Source: Dipteris shenzhenensis (Eukaryota > Polypodiophyta > Polypodiopsida > Gleicheniales). Taken from it: DNA of 64,000 nucleotides. Numbering within the stretch: the first letter of the stretch is position 1; every line of letters begins with the position of its first letter. The notes under the pieces were generated by a model that worked only from the letters and a program-made list of their open reading frames with translations, did not search any database and was not told the DNA's origin. The stretch lies in assembly GCA_047967505.1 (NCBI GenBank), contig CM106539.1. The stretch is one strand, 5' to 3'. The translations under genes were made by a program, and so were the position numbers. Positions 19,391 to 30,819 of the stretch are shown one piece after another.

Positions 19391-21870
19391 GTGTGAGATC
19401 TCTGTTATTTCTCCAGAGGGGGAGTCAAGGACGCGACATTGAAACTGCACAATGGCCGAGCTAAGGATCACGAGGGGTTATGCACTGAGTTTATCGCATA
19501 TGGGATCGACACGTTAGCCCCGATCCTAGCAAAGCTATTCAATGACGCTGTTTGCCTTGGCTTCCCCCGCACTTGGACACTCAACACCATCACCCCCATC
19601 CACAAGGCAGGGGATCCCATGGACCCGAGTAACTACAGGACTATCATGATTGGACATGTGATGTCCAAGATCTATGCAGCTGTATTGGATGCATCGGTCA
19701 GCCTGTTCGCACAGATGAGAGGGCTCAGAGCAGAGGGTCAGGCTGATTTCAGGCGAGACCATGGGACTATGGATCACATACTCACACTCAGGAGTGTCAT
19801 TGAAGAGGCCAGATCACGGAAGGAGAGGGTATATTGTTGCTTTGTGGATTTCCGCAAAGCCTTTGACACAGTACCTCGAGCTCGTCTCATCACACGCCTA
19901 CAGACACTGGGATTTGATCAGGAGATCATCTGGGTAGTCATGGCACTATAGGAGAGAGTCTCAGGCCGAGTTCGAACAGGCACAGGTTGGACAGATGACA
20001 TCCTGAGTACCATAGGGGTCAAACAAGGTTGTCCCTTATCACCGACCCTGTTTGGCCTCTACATCGATGAGCTTGAGACTTTCATGGGGGCGTTCGGAGG
20101 GACCGGTTGCTCACTTGTCGGGATCATCATCACGATTCTTCTTTATGCAGATGATGTGGCACTCTTGTCGTCCACACCCGAGGGGCTCCAGCGACACCTA
20201 GATGCACTGTAGGCTTTTTGTCTATCCCATGATTTGGAGGTCAACCTTGGCAGGACCAAGGTCATGATCTTTAACACCTCTCGAGCAAACATGCAACGGA
20301 AGCAAGTTACTTTTACTTTCGGTACTTCAGAATACTTTAATACGTAGAGTGTTCCATGAAGTGAAAGTGGATGAACTGCAAAGGAGAAGCGGGCATGATT
20401 GCAAGAAAATTAAAGGAGTTCGTGGTCTGCACAGCATATGGGGCTTTTCAAACAACCAATTGATTAAAACAAGAAAACTATCTTGTTTCTGGAATGCGTG
20501 CATCATAGGGGATCATGACGATTGTGAGAACATTGCAACTGTGAAGACATGGGAGTGAGTTCAAGCTTTCCCTCTACATTCAGATGGAGTGACAAAAAAC
20601 GGAGAGACAAATGACTCGCCATAGTTTGGGGAGAGTTTCGATGACCTCACTGACTATCTGGAAGAGGGGGATAACTTTGCAGTTATCGCAGATTATGGGG
20701 AGAATGAGGAAGATGACCCATACTTTCTATTGCAATGCACAAAACCTAAGTACAAGGTTGAGGAAACATTTAAGGATAATTGGAGAATAACCTATGAGAA
20801 GTGGGATGTAGTAGTTGGAGCTTTTTGGTACAAAAAAAGTCACCAGTTGAGATCGTATCCTCATACACTTACTTGGGGGTCATCTTCTCCGGCCCGATCT
20901 TCACGATAAGACTAGCGATGCGGGCCAGACTGAGCAGGGGATACGCCTCACTGGCTCGGCTAGAGAGACAATGCTTTCACTCCCACTTCCAGGACCCTCG
21001 GACCAAGGCTCTTCTATTCGACTCCTTGGTCCGACCAGCCGATATGTATGGCAACCCTTGTTGGGGGCCTGACATGTCAGAGATAGAGTGGACACAGGTG
21101 GAGCGCCTGCATATCCTCATGCTCTCCGGATGATCCGGGGGAAACCGTTTGTACCACATCACATCATTCAGGCCGAGTTTGGTGCTTCTCCACTCCAGCT
21201 AGATGCAGCCTTTCAAACCATCACATATCTACACCGGGTTAGATCATATGGGGACTACACATCAGGGAGACAGAGGTTGCCATGGTTGGCTCTCGATTCC
21301 TCCATGAGGTTGGCAGCAGAGGGAGACAAGCGATGCTGGTATGCACGGACTCACAGATGGTTTGTGAGACTAGGGTTCCACATTGATAGGATACCTCCTT
21401 TTCAGTACAGTTTAGATGCCCCTCTGGTACTCCCACCCACCATCCCGATTCCACCAACCAGGTCATTCGAGAGGATCCCCTGCAGCTACACACCTTTAGG
21501 ACCTGGTTGGAGCCGAGGGAGCTCCCAGTGAAGCTGAGTTTCTACAGAGATTACTGTCTTCGTATTTCGAAGGAGGGATTCATCACACCACCGAGGTACA
21601 CTAAGCTTCACATGCCTCACTCACTACGGCGGATCTCCATCGGATAGTTTTGGGTATCATCACACTGCCTCCGCATAGAGAGCGGCAGAGCAGAGGGGAT
21701 TCCTAGGGAGCATCGCTTATGCATATTGTGCGACTGTCAAAAGGTTGAGTCAGAGGAGCATTTTATTTTCAGGTGCCCAGTGTACTACAAGATCCGAGGT
21801 CGCTACCACTGCCTCTGTTTTCCAGAAGAAATCTACTAGTGCTCCCCGTCAGATGAAACTATCAGATGCT
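19390..21870 (+). pseudogene. LINE2 ORF2 copy 1 (RT and C-terminal region), split by an insert
   Basis: This is the reverse transcriptase of the second LINE type. The fingers (19412-19951) read KLHNGRAKDHEGLCTEFIA, ITPIHKAGDP and YRTIMIGHVMSKIYA, then VYCCFVDFRKAFDTV. The palm has LLYADDVALLSS near 20140, with the catalytic Asp pair intact. A 0.5-kb foreign insert sits at 20328-20831. After it comes YTYLGVIFSGPIFT and the thumb and C-terminal region, with a Cys/His segment near 21725-21790 (CILCDCQK, EEHFIFRCPVYY). Stops and frame changes prevent translation. The endonuclease half and the 3' tail are missing. The RT differs clearly from the L1-type copies in the window. Confidence 0.85.
20328..20831 (+). 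other. Foreign coding-like insert inside the LINE2 RT
   Basis: LINE2 sequence breaks after TTTCGGTAC and resumes after TTTTGGTAC, a likely nine- to ten-base target duplication. The 0.5 kb between reads largely as protein. CFWNACIIGDHDDCENIATV comes first, then YLEEGDNFAVIADYGENEED and YFLLQCTKPKYKVEETFKDN, ending NWRITYEKWDVVVGAFW. There are two stops. I do not recognise the family. It resembles an exon series with introns removed or a piece of an unknown transposon. No poly(A) is present beyond a run of seven A after 20831. Confidence 0.55.
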
Positions 21871-22019
21871 CTTTTTCCCTGTTAACTATGAAATGCGAAA
21901 TCTATCTTGGTGATTATCTGCTGTGAATTGAGGATCCAGGCTGCGTTTTTACCAAAAATGATTCGCTTTTTTTTGGGCTGATTACAGATTCGTTTTAGGG
22001 TTTTTTGGTCTGGTTTCAT

Positions 22020-22610
22020 GAGCAGGCCATCATGTGGAATGAGATTTTCCTTGATGAATGAGGACATCCACTCAGCTACTTGAAATACATGCAGTGGTCT
22101 AAATGGGAGAGGGGACCCACCTCCATGATGAGCGCTAGGAGTCTTCAGGAATCTGCCCTCCGCCAGAGCGTCACACTATAATTTAAGATTTACGAGGCAC
22201 GCATAGACAGACCCTGCAGATTAACACTACTATACCCCTTGACTCGCTTCAAGGAGCAAATTAGGCAAAGGGTCTACAAGTTTAATGGCTTGGCCTATAG
22301 GTCGTCTACATCCTTTGGGGACCAAGGAGGAGAGAGAGCCCTTTACGAGTCTGCAAGGTCAGGGACTAGTTGAACTGCTAGAGCGAGAGCCGATTGAGGA
22401 TGCTCTTCTTCATATGATCAAAGTGGTCAAGTTCAATGATGGCCGATGGTGGATAGAACCTTACCCATCACTTGTCATGGGTTATTCATGACACCTCTGG
22501 CTCTATGGTGGATGCTCATTCCAGCACCGACCATGGGAGCCTGGGGAGTGGGAGTGGACTAATGCAACAACTCCTTTTAGGAGGATGCGTCAATTTTACG
22601 AGCAAAAACC
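22020..22610 (+). pseudogene. L1-type LINE C-terminal fragment
   Basis: YMQWSKWERGPTSM near 22090 matches YMQWLRWERGPASF at 27.4 kb. Further pieces near 22380-22580 match the region before the C-terminal zinc segment. Stops and shifts occur throughout. The 21870-22020 join is unassigned. Confidence 0.65.
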
Positions 22611-24468
22611 TATGAGCAGGTTTATCCGAGCGTGTTTTTCAAGAGATTTTTAAAAATGTTTTTCTTTAGGAAACATGGTTTTTACACTTTTATTTTCACT
22701 AGAACTAGATCCCTTTATCATAAAAATATACAGACTAGTCACTCATTCATTTTTACACAACATAATTTTCTTATTTAGAGACATCCCTTTGTACCCCTCT
22801 TATTACCTTAAAAAAGTGTTGATTCCTTTAAGAAACATTCCTCATAATCACTCTCAATGTAATAATACTATGCATATATAATTACTTATTAACACATTTA
22901 TATCATATGGCAATATCTTTTTAGTGTTTTTATAGCATATTTATGGACATGTTTCTAAAGAAGTTTAAATTACTATAAATAAGTATTAACTTGGGCTTAT
23001 ATATCACTCTCATAAAATACATGTAATATTTAATACTATATATGGAAGATTTTCCAAAATATAACTTCATAGATGTGCTCAAATGGGGTGTTCCGATCAA
23101 TTTGAGTGGTTGAATGACTATATTTGGACATTGGATATGAAAGTTATGTCACTTTTAAAAGTGCTGTCCAAGGTAGTTTCGCCAGCGAAACTACCTTGGG
23201 AGACTTGCTTCAAAGGGGTTTCGCTGGCGAAACTACCTGGATGGCTTGCTTCAATGAGTTTTCTTTGAAGAAACTCTTTCATGAAGATAGGTTGAGAGAG
23301 GGTTTTCAATGTCACCCCCTATTAAGTAAAAGTTGTAAGAAGGATCATAAGGGAATTTTCATAGAGAAGTCTACTCTACATGTGGGTTTCTTCAAAAGCC
23401 ATCCCATTATGCTCTCACCATTCCTACAGATTCACCTAAAGATTTTTGTATAAAATAGGCATTGCTATAATACTTTGCATATTTCTAAGTAAAACTATGT
23501 TTTCTTCTGATCGATTTTTGCCATATTTATGCATAGTTGGAAGCTTTTTTTTTCCTTTGCTCGGACGCTCGGAAGATTTCGCTCAGAAAATGCTCGTCCC
23601 CCTTTTAGGACACTTTCTTTCTTTGACTGCACAATCAAGAATGTCACAAGGCCTCACCACAGACCCGAGATCATACCCGAAGAGAAATTAGAAACATGGT
23701 GCGCATTACACACTTGTTTGGCAAGATGAGAAAAGGCAATTGTTACAGCACTTGGGGATCGATGGCCTGGCTGCTTTAGTCAGGTCCGAAGATATTCTAT
23801 GAGGGAGTAGATTGGACAAGGCCATTCTCGTAGTCAAGGAAGCCCCTCAACTTATCACTCTAGATGCAGTGCCAGTTTCCTTGCATAGATGTCAGGCCCC
23901 CTCCATAGACTCCACTTGGAAGAACATTGCCAGTCCCACTACATGGCAGATTCAGAGAACCAGATGCACAAAGACCTTAGACGGGATCCAGACCTATGCC
24001 TCTCAATCACTCACAGTAATCTGATTATCCACACTCTCGGGCCTCATGGCCATTTGAAGCAGAGTTCAAGGTTCCTCACACGCTTTTCACGCACAGCAGT
24101 GGCCAGGAGAGCGGCTTTTAAAGAGAGAGGAATCATGATCTATTTTTTCACATACATTGCCACAAGACCTTCATGGCAAAGAAGTTCACTTAAAAGCCCC
24201 GCCCCTTTTTTCCCTCTTTCATAAAAACTTCAAAAGAAGTTCATTTTTTACCCTTTAAAAAAAAAAATAGAAACCTATTGCCCTTCTCTGAACTCATACA
24301 AACTTTGCTGCTTTTGTTGCTTTGACAAAAGTGTGATATGATTGCTTTCAAAAACAATCATCACCAATAGGTTAGAAAGCCCACTCAGAAATATACAGCA
24401 ACAACAGCGGAGGGCAACAATTGAAGAAGCAGGAACTAATCAACTAGCTGTGATAGTTTGCACAACAC
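22611..24468. other. PIP5K intron, AT-rich, no recognised gene
   Basis: Sequence from 22620 to 23080 is strongly AT-rich. A perfect palindrome and 42-bp tandem repeat lie at 23160-23280. The region 23690-24200 has moderately long frames in two phases that I cannot assign, and the phrase AGATGTCAGGCCCCCTCCATAG at 23886 recurs near 24807. Nothing here supports a gene. Confidence 0.5.
23168..23199. repeat. Perfect 15-bp inverted repeat with 2-bp spacer, within 42-bp tandem repeats
   Basis: The left arm CCAAGGTAGTTTCGC is followed by CA and its exact complement GCGAAACTACCTTGG. A second, shorter version (GTTTCGCTGGCGAAAC) follows at about 23219-23234. The GCGAAACTACC phrase repeats with a period of 42 bp (23185 and 23227), and a third diverged unit ends near 23282. 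Confidence 0.8.
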
Positions 24469-24579
24469 CTTCTGGCCACCTGCTGGTGTAACTTCATGAA
24501 GGCCAAAAAATTTCGTGATCAGAGTATCAGCATGCTTGCAGAGATGAGCATAATAATGCGGAAGCATTTTCAAGAGGAC
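24469..24579 (-). CDS. PIP5K: PIP5K kinase-domain exon (VLLKMLPHYY)
   Basis: This 111-bp internal exon has 37 codons and both borders in phase 0. The acceptor is gtgcacag/GTC and the donor CAGAAG/gtgttg. It encodes VLLKMLPHYYAHL, a short variable segment, then TLITKFFGLHEVTPAGGQK. In plant PIP5Ks this segment directly links SEVK (end of exon 49095-49260) with the RFVVMGN strand (start of exon 5267-5454), exactly as found here. The donor is weaker than consensus after GT. The exon lies between introns of 24.5 and 19.0 kb that are filled with transposons. Conservation of frame and order argues for a living gene over a pseudogene, but expression is not shown. Confidence 0.92.
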
Positions 24580-25950
24580 CTGTGCACAAAGTGGTCACTG
24601 AGCATAAGACAATCGATCCTCCCGACAATCTAGACAAATTTGCCAAAAGAAAGAGTCAAACGAATTACAATTTCAATTGCAATGTTGAAATGTGTGCCAC
24701 ATACAGCTCTTATACTCAGTATGAACCATTATCCTAATTTGATAGTATTAAACTATCACAGACACAATCCTTCGGAGTAAGTGGCTAGAAACTGGCTAGT
24801 TTAATAGATGTCAGGCCCCCTCCATAGCCACCTACTAAACTATCACAGACACAATCCTGTGTTGATTTGTGTTACCAATTCATTTCCTGACAGACAGATG
24901 GCAGCAAAAGATGCCAGCCCCATGTGCATGAACTCCACCTTGGTAGACCTTTCTAGATTATAAAAGGAGCATTTCAACTGATAATGAAAAATGGCAAGAG
25001 GAGCAACCAAACACATCACCTGATAACCACACGAGTGAGGCAACATTTGACATTAAGAGAGAGATCAAGTCAGATGCAAGTTTCAGACTAAGAGCTAAAG
25101 ACTGCATACTATAAGTATGACAACATTCTGTTCAGGATGTAAAATTGATATCAAGCAGGAATGACCGCTCATTGTTGAGGAAGTAAATGTTAATATCACA
25201 ATAAACATAAGAAGAACATGGCCCATCTTTACTCTAGGAAGAAAACTACATGCATAGTTGCAATCAAAGGCATTTGATTGAATCCCAACTGTCTGAAAGG
25301 TTTGCAACTATTCAAAAGCTTTTCTTGCTCTAAACACCTATAAATGTGGATTGCTCAAGGGCAAGTGTTCTTGTTTACATCTTTCATATGATCTAATCAT
25401 ATTAAACAGTGAATCATGACTGCTGCTTGCTTAATGCTAAATACCAATTGAATTTCAAGTTGGTCTGAGTTTTAATGTCTTGGGAAATGCTCACTCATCA
25501 AGCATGCTGCATATATGGCATGTTTTTGTAAAATTTCATGCATTTTCTGATGTCTGCAGAGTAGTATTCATCTTTTTTTCCAAATCTGTAGGACAAGGTA
25601 CGCAAAAGAAACTAGAAATTCCAAACACGTGTGGGGTTTTTTTTAACAATTGCAAAGATTTGGAACATGTTTCAAACCGCCAGGATCCAAATGTCTGACA
25701 ACTATGACTACATGAGCCCAAAAAGGCTTGTGCCAATAAGAAGAAGAATTTTGAAAGAGGACAAAGAATGGCATGACAAAACCTCAAAGACAGCACCTTG
25801 GACCTCAAAGATACACATCAAGCTAGATTAAGGTTTAAAAGACTTGAGGATTCTTAATGTGAAGTACACATCAAGCTTAAAAGAAGACTTGTGATACTCA
25901 AGTAGGTCTTTGTTCAATGTTGTCAAGCCATGTACTCTAAGCTTAAAAAT
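24580..25950. other. PIP5K intron, no recognised gene
   Basis: No coding region is recognised. AAACTATCACAGACACAATCC occurs at about 24750 and again at 24838, a small local duplication. The frames at 25480-25830 show no family signature. Confidence 0.5.
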
Positions 25951-25954
25951 CATC

Positions 25955-27990
25955 CCCAAAAAAAAAATCATGAAAAGGACTTCTATTAATTATGAATAAA
26001 CCCCGCAGAGCAAGCTCAAAGCAGAAATACCACATGCATAGCATGAAATAAGATGCCAAAAAATAAACACTACTCAGAATGAGGTAGGAAAAATCCAATA
26101 CTGTGGCTGAAAATGCCACTGCCGCAATCCTGTAGCAAACTCCGAAAAGAATGGGGAGTCTCTCCATTCCCCAAGGAACACAGTTCTCCTCGCGGAGGCG
26201 GACCTGGAAGATATCTGTATGCTCATCCAAGTGGCCATCAAAGTGTGTATAGTGTCAGTCCAAATACCGGCATCCCTTTATGCCAGTATGCTCATCCAAG
26301 TGGCCATCAAAGTGTGTATTGTTCTAAAAGGCACCGAGGCATGTATTGTTCTAAAAGGCATGTATTGTTCTAAAAGGCACCGAGGCATGTATTGTTCTAA
26401 AAGGCAGGGCTGGTACATCATCTAGAGAGCATGACAATACTAAATGTTGTCAAATCAAGAAAGCCAAGGAGGAGTCATGCCTCTCATAAGAGATCTACAG
26501 GCTTGAAAGAGAAAGCCAAGCAACTGAACCCCAAGTCATGAAAAAGGGGTGCTTGGAAAAGGTACTAAAATCCCAGCGATCCCCTTCCAAGTGATCTTTG
26601 CTTGTTTGTAGTCCCATGAGCAATGTTGAACTGATTCCACCTCAAAGTGGCAATGAGGACACGTGGAGTCCGCCCCAAACCTAGATCTCCACAAATTAAT
26701 TGCAATCCCACCATGAATAGAAAGCCAAAACAAGAGAGTGTTCTTTCTATCCCTGTGGGATTTCCAAAGTGTCCTTCAGAAAACTTTTTGCAAATCAGCA
26801 AAAATCTTAATATTCTCCCAATGAAGAATTCTGGATGGTCTCCAACCTTTGCAGCTGATCTGAAACCTCCTAGCATTACTGACCGTATAGCAAAAGAAGG
26901 GGAGACTCTTCTCTCGATGTCCGTCGCAATCCATTCCCACTCTCCTGGGTCCCACTGTAGATACTCAATTGGTGCCCGACCATAGAGCCACAATCTCCAT
27001 GAACCCAAGGCCAAGAGAAGTGGGTTAAGGTCTAAATACCACTGAGAATATGCACCATGCTCCACAAATCCAATGACCCTAACAGGCTGAAAAGCAATCC
27101 CCAAAAGAACATCATTTGAAGATCTAGGCAGACTACCTCCCATTTGGATATCAAAAACCAAGGCATCCTCGTGTGGTCAGGGAAAAGCAATAACCTGAAG
27201 AGGAATGTCCAATCCTGAAAAAGCTCCCATCCATGTGGTACAAGAGATAGGCATACCGTCTCGATCTAATCCACTGGAATGGCTGCATCAATCTGCCAAA
27301 TCTGTCTTGCACTTCCTCCGAGATGACTCACTAATTGCAATTTTCGATCCTCTGGAAGCTTTCTGAAAGCTTTCCAAGATCCTACGAAGGAGGCAGGGCC
27401 TCTCTCCCATCTCAACCACTGCATATAATGTGACTGTCCTAGTGGCCTGCCTGGCTCATCGATTATGCTGTCATTCCACATGACTGGTTGCCTGTCAATC
27501 TCTTGCAAGGAGACTGGGGGAATTCTCTGAAGAGTACTTCTAAAGCTTCTCCAAGCTTTCAGAATGGTTGCCATAAGAGGAGAGGAAGGAGCTCTGAGGG
27601 GAGCTGCAGTGAAAATCCATTTAGTGCTACCCATCCAGTCTCACCTGAAGAGGGAGTACATGCTTGTATGCTTTAAATAAAGAAATCCTTCCAAGGCTCC
27701 TTCCCAGCCAAAAGTCCCCTTACCATAAACTTGCAAAGTAATGCTCTGCACTGCAAGTACGGATCTATGGTATTGAGACCTCTTTTTGTGGGAAGGATCA
27801 ATGTCTCCCAAGCCACCCAGGCCATAGTATCTGTAGTGCCAACTAGCCCATTCCACAAGAAATTCCTTATAGGCCTCTTGAGCTGATTGATACAATCCTT
27901 TGAGCTGCACCAACAAGAGCAAACATACCATGCTGTGGTCAGCAAGCCCTAGCTAACAACCACCACCCTGAAAGCCAAGTCTAATTTGGC
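25955..27990 (-). pseudogene. L1-type LINE ORF2, RT thumb and C-terminal region
   Basis: The minus strand encodes the back half of an L1-type ORF2. From 27945 downwards come IRNFLWNGL, VAWETLILPTKRG, YLQCRALLCKFMVRG (connection region), YMQWLRWERGPASF near 27420 and SAAKVGDHPEFFIGR near 26850. The C-terminal zinc segment reads INLWRSRFGADSTCPHCHFE near 26660-26700. The open frames 26565-27161 and 27266-27634 are parts of it; stops and shifts separate them. The 3' UTR resembles the LINE end at 49.9 kb (CTTCTATTAA and CAGAGCAAGCTC). It lies back to back with the plus-strand LINE starting at 27990. Confidence 0.82.
26218..26407. repeat. Short tandem repeats in the LINE 3' region
   Basis: ATGCTCATCCAAGTGGCCAT occurs at about 26219 and 26289. 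After the second copy, units of the type GCATGTATTGTTCTAAAAG, with or without CACCGAG, are repeated four times to 26405. These are local expansions inside the old LINE. Confidence 0.75.
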
Positions 27991-29220
27991 GAAACTCCAA
28001 AAGAGGAGTTTCCTTCGTCCCTTAGGAGAGGTCTCTCTGCCAATCTTCAGATTCCAGATGCCTTGTATGCAGAGGAGGATCTCATCGAGGCGGCCTTACA
28101 GATATGGGTTTCTCATTTGCAGGGTACATTGTCATCACCTTCTCTTGTGGCAGCAGCCCTATCTGACATTAGTGAATCCTATCATTCCGTCACTAATTCC
28201 AGAAAGTAAGAGATACTCAGACACAGGAACTTGGCCTTCGTCATCGATAGTTGGCAGCCCTTTAGAGGGAAGAGCAGAATCGGCCTATAGATTCTTGGAT
28301 ACAAAAGCGCTTTGCTGCAGCAAGGACTCTTCAGCATGCATTGCTAGATCGCAATATGCCTTTCATGCACGAGAGTCCTTTTGGACTCAGATAGATGGTA
28401 GAGTCAACAAGCACTTTTTCGTAACTCATAGCTTGAGACATAGCAGCGAGTGTGTCACTCAGCTTGTTGACTCAGACAAAGTTTTGCAGTCTGATCCAGA
28501 TGCCATCATGCATATGGACAGTGATTTTTATGCCTCACTTTCTGCAGCAGATCTCGACACGCTGGTTAGAGATGAGGCCAGGTTGTAGATATGGCAGCAC
28601 ATTCCACTATTTGTGAAGGAGGATATGAGCGTCTCGCTAGATGCGCCTTTCACCATTTTGAAACTTAAGACTGCTTTTCTTGCTCTTCATAAGGGCAAGT
28701 ACATATATGGCAGATTTCACTATTGGTGAAAGAGGATATGAGGATCTCGGTGGATGCTCCTTTCACCATTATGGCACTTAAGACTGCTTTACTTGCTCTT
28801 CATAAGGGCAAGTGCCCGGGTTCAGATGGGCTGTCCCCAATATTCTTCATTGTCCATTGGGATGAGATTGGGGATCATATTACCTCAGCCTTGCGGGAGG
28901 TTTGGGACTCTGGTATTATGCCGGGATCACTTTCAGGAGGTCTCATTCATCTCATTCCAAAAGGGGGCTGCAGAAACTTGGTGTCACAATGGAGACCCAT
29001 TACACTTTTAGGCACCTTGTACAAAATTCTTGCAAAGGCAATCAGCTTGCGATTGCAGCCCTATCTTCCGGACCTCATCCATGACACACAGACAGATTTT
29101 GTGCATGGAAGGAGCATTTTTTATCATATCTTCCCTTTTTGGGAGGCTTCGGATTGGGCTACGCAAAGCATACATAAATTAGCCATTCTACCTCTAGATT
29201 TTGAGAAAGCTTATGACAGA
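27990..29220 (+). pseudogene. L1-type LINE ORF2, linker and RT fingers
   Basis: The plus strand encodes DALYAEEDLIEAALQIWVSH near 28058 and YAFHARESFWTQIDGRVNKH near 28350. RT fingers with SDGLSPIFFI, HLIPKGGCRNLVSQWRPITL and FEKAYDR follow, ending at 29220. The open frame 28723-29247 covers the fingers. A 116-bp tandem duplication lies at its start (28589-28815). The RT is cut after AYDR by the ORF1-only copy C. The following LINE codons (VDWDFL) reappear at 34613, so about 5.4 kb of other elements are nested inside. Confidence 0.85.
28589..28815 (+). repeat. 116-bp tandem duplication within LINE RT
   Basis: Unit 1 starts at 28589 and unit 2 at 28705, both with ATATGGCAG. Both encode the stretch leading to DAPFTI, LKTA and ALHKGK. 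Only the second continues into the RT. Confidence 0.8.
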
Positions 29221-30815
29221 GAGAAAGAAAGAAAGAAAGTCTATTAACGTCCAGTAGAGACCAAAAAGGTCTATGGGAAAGCAAGAAACCCTCTAGTACA
29301 TCTACTTTAGGGAGGGCACATGGCAGCTCCCAAGGAGTGCAAACGCAACCCCCATTATTATTTAGAGTACCTACATAATAGTCTGAAAGAGTAAACAGCC
29401 ATACATTAGTTTAAGACTGAGAGACTTTTGGTTTTGATTTAAACTCTCTGATTAGGGCTACGCCTTCACGGTAAACTGCCCATTTTCCATCCTTTCTGGC
29501 AGCCCTAACTTTAGCTAATTCAGTTGCCTTATTCTTGAGTTGAGCTTGTGTAAGCTCCTCTGCTATCCATACTGTGGTACCCTTTAACTTGTAAGATTGT
29601 CGAAGAAGTTTGATCCGTATATCTTTTGACTTCAGTGTAAGGATTGCATAACCTTTATAGTGCATAATAGAAGCTGGCCTAGAGTCGTCATCATCTGCTC
29701 ATCATCATCTACCCATTCAATGTTGGGCAAGCTTGCTCTGATCTTTGTCAATATTTCACTATATGTGTCCTCCTCTTTGTACCAATCTTCTGGGAGTCCC
29801 CCATCGCTTTACCTAGGAATATAGAAAACCATATGGATTCTTAGATAATTTAAAAAACATGCAAGTCACAAGTGGAGTAAGGAGCGAATGAGAGCATGGG
29901 TCGAGAAGGGATTAGTGGAGGTATGGGAGGATTAGTGTGCTTGGTGTGTGGGGTGGTTTAAAAAAGAGTGTAACTTGGGAAGATTTCACGGGGTGTACAT
30001 AAAAGAACAATTCATCATTGGGAAAGTATACATGTGTGTGTGTGTGTAAAGAAATAAGTGTCTATGTCCACTTCCACAGACATTTCCTTCTTAACAGTTT
30101 GTACTTCAATGTGAACAAGATCTTTGACTGTAGAGACTAGCTATGAGGTAGGGCGGGAAGCCTTACAAGATTGTACAGCCTCATCAATTACTGCCTCCTT
30201 ACCAGGCCCTTCCAGAATGTGAAGTCAAGCCTTTACTTTTGCCAGTTCAAATCGTAGCTCTCTTACTGCTTGCTGCAGATAAAAAATCTCATCTTGTTGC
30301 CCAAGGATGGGTCATTTTGAGCCTTCTTCTTGGTAATTCCGTGCATATGCAAAGGGTGTCATGGCTGCAACTTTAGAGTACCGACACCTGATGGAGGTTG
30401 AAGGAGTTAAGGAGGACTTGGAGGAGAGGATAGGTCAATCCATAATTAGCTATCTGTTGAGCCCCCTAGCTTAACCTAATCCCCGAGTTGGGTTGGGGGT
30501 TTAGCCCAACTTGGGGCTAGGGTTAGTGTGTTTGGGCTGCTAGCCGAGGTAATTGTTGACTGAGGCAAGGGCTGATGGGTGGAGGGCTGCTGACAAGCTA
30601 CTGTTGATGGGCTGTACGGACAGATACAGACAGAGATACGGAGAAGTATGGACTAGTTACAAGCTGCTGTTGACAGGCTGTACAGAAAGGTACGGAACGG
30701 CGGGCTGTACGGACGGGAGGGAGGGAGAGAGAGGTACGGTGAGTTACGTACGGATGGGAGGAGAGAGGTGGAAAGGGGGGAGAGAGAGAGAGAGAGAGAG
30801 GAGGGGGGGATGATG
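29221..30815 (-). mobile_element. ORF1-only LINE-like element, copy C
   Basis: The orientation is minus. The tail (GAAA)n at 29221-29238 sits directly on the broken LINE RT. The hairpin is at 29258-29272 and the 3' UTR matches copies A and B. The ORF's last 84 codons are open at 29411-29665 (KWAVYREGVALIREF). The ORF is interrupted by a foreign stretch at about 29806-30066 containing a (GT)n run, then continues to its coiled-coil part near 30240 and its start near 30440. The conserved 5' block is at 30470-30540. The GA-rich leader to about 30815 abuts the (GAAA)n tail of a LINE2. Confidence 0.8.
29258..29272 (-). other. 3' hairpin of ORF1-only copy C
   Basis: AGACC/GGTCT stem with a five-base A (U on the element RNA) loop, about 20 bp from the (CTTT)n tail on the element strand. 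Confidence 0.7.
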
Positions 30816-30819
30816 GGGG

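Noticed and set aside
20349-20558. Insert ORF as an exon of a functional gene
   Set aside because: It lies within a LINE2 RT, has in-frame stops and lacks a convincing splice pair at both ends; it is kept as a passenger insert instead.
25480-25831. Overlapping 66-90 codon ORFs on both strands
   Set aside because: No family resemblance, mutual overlap and AT-rich intron context.
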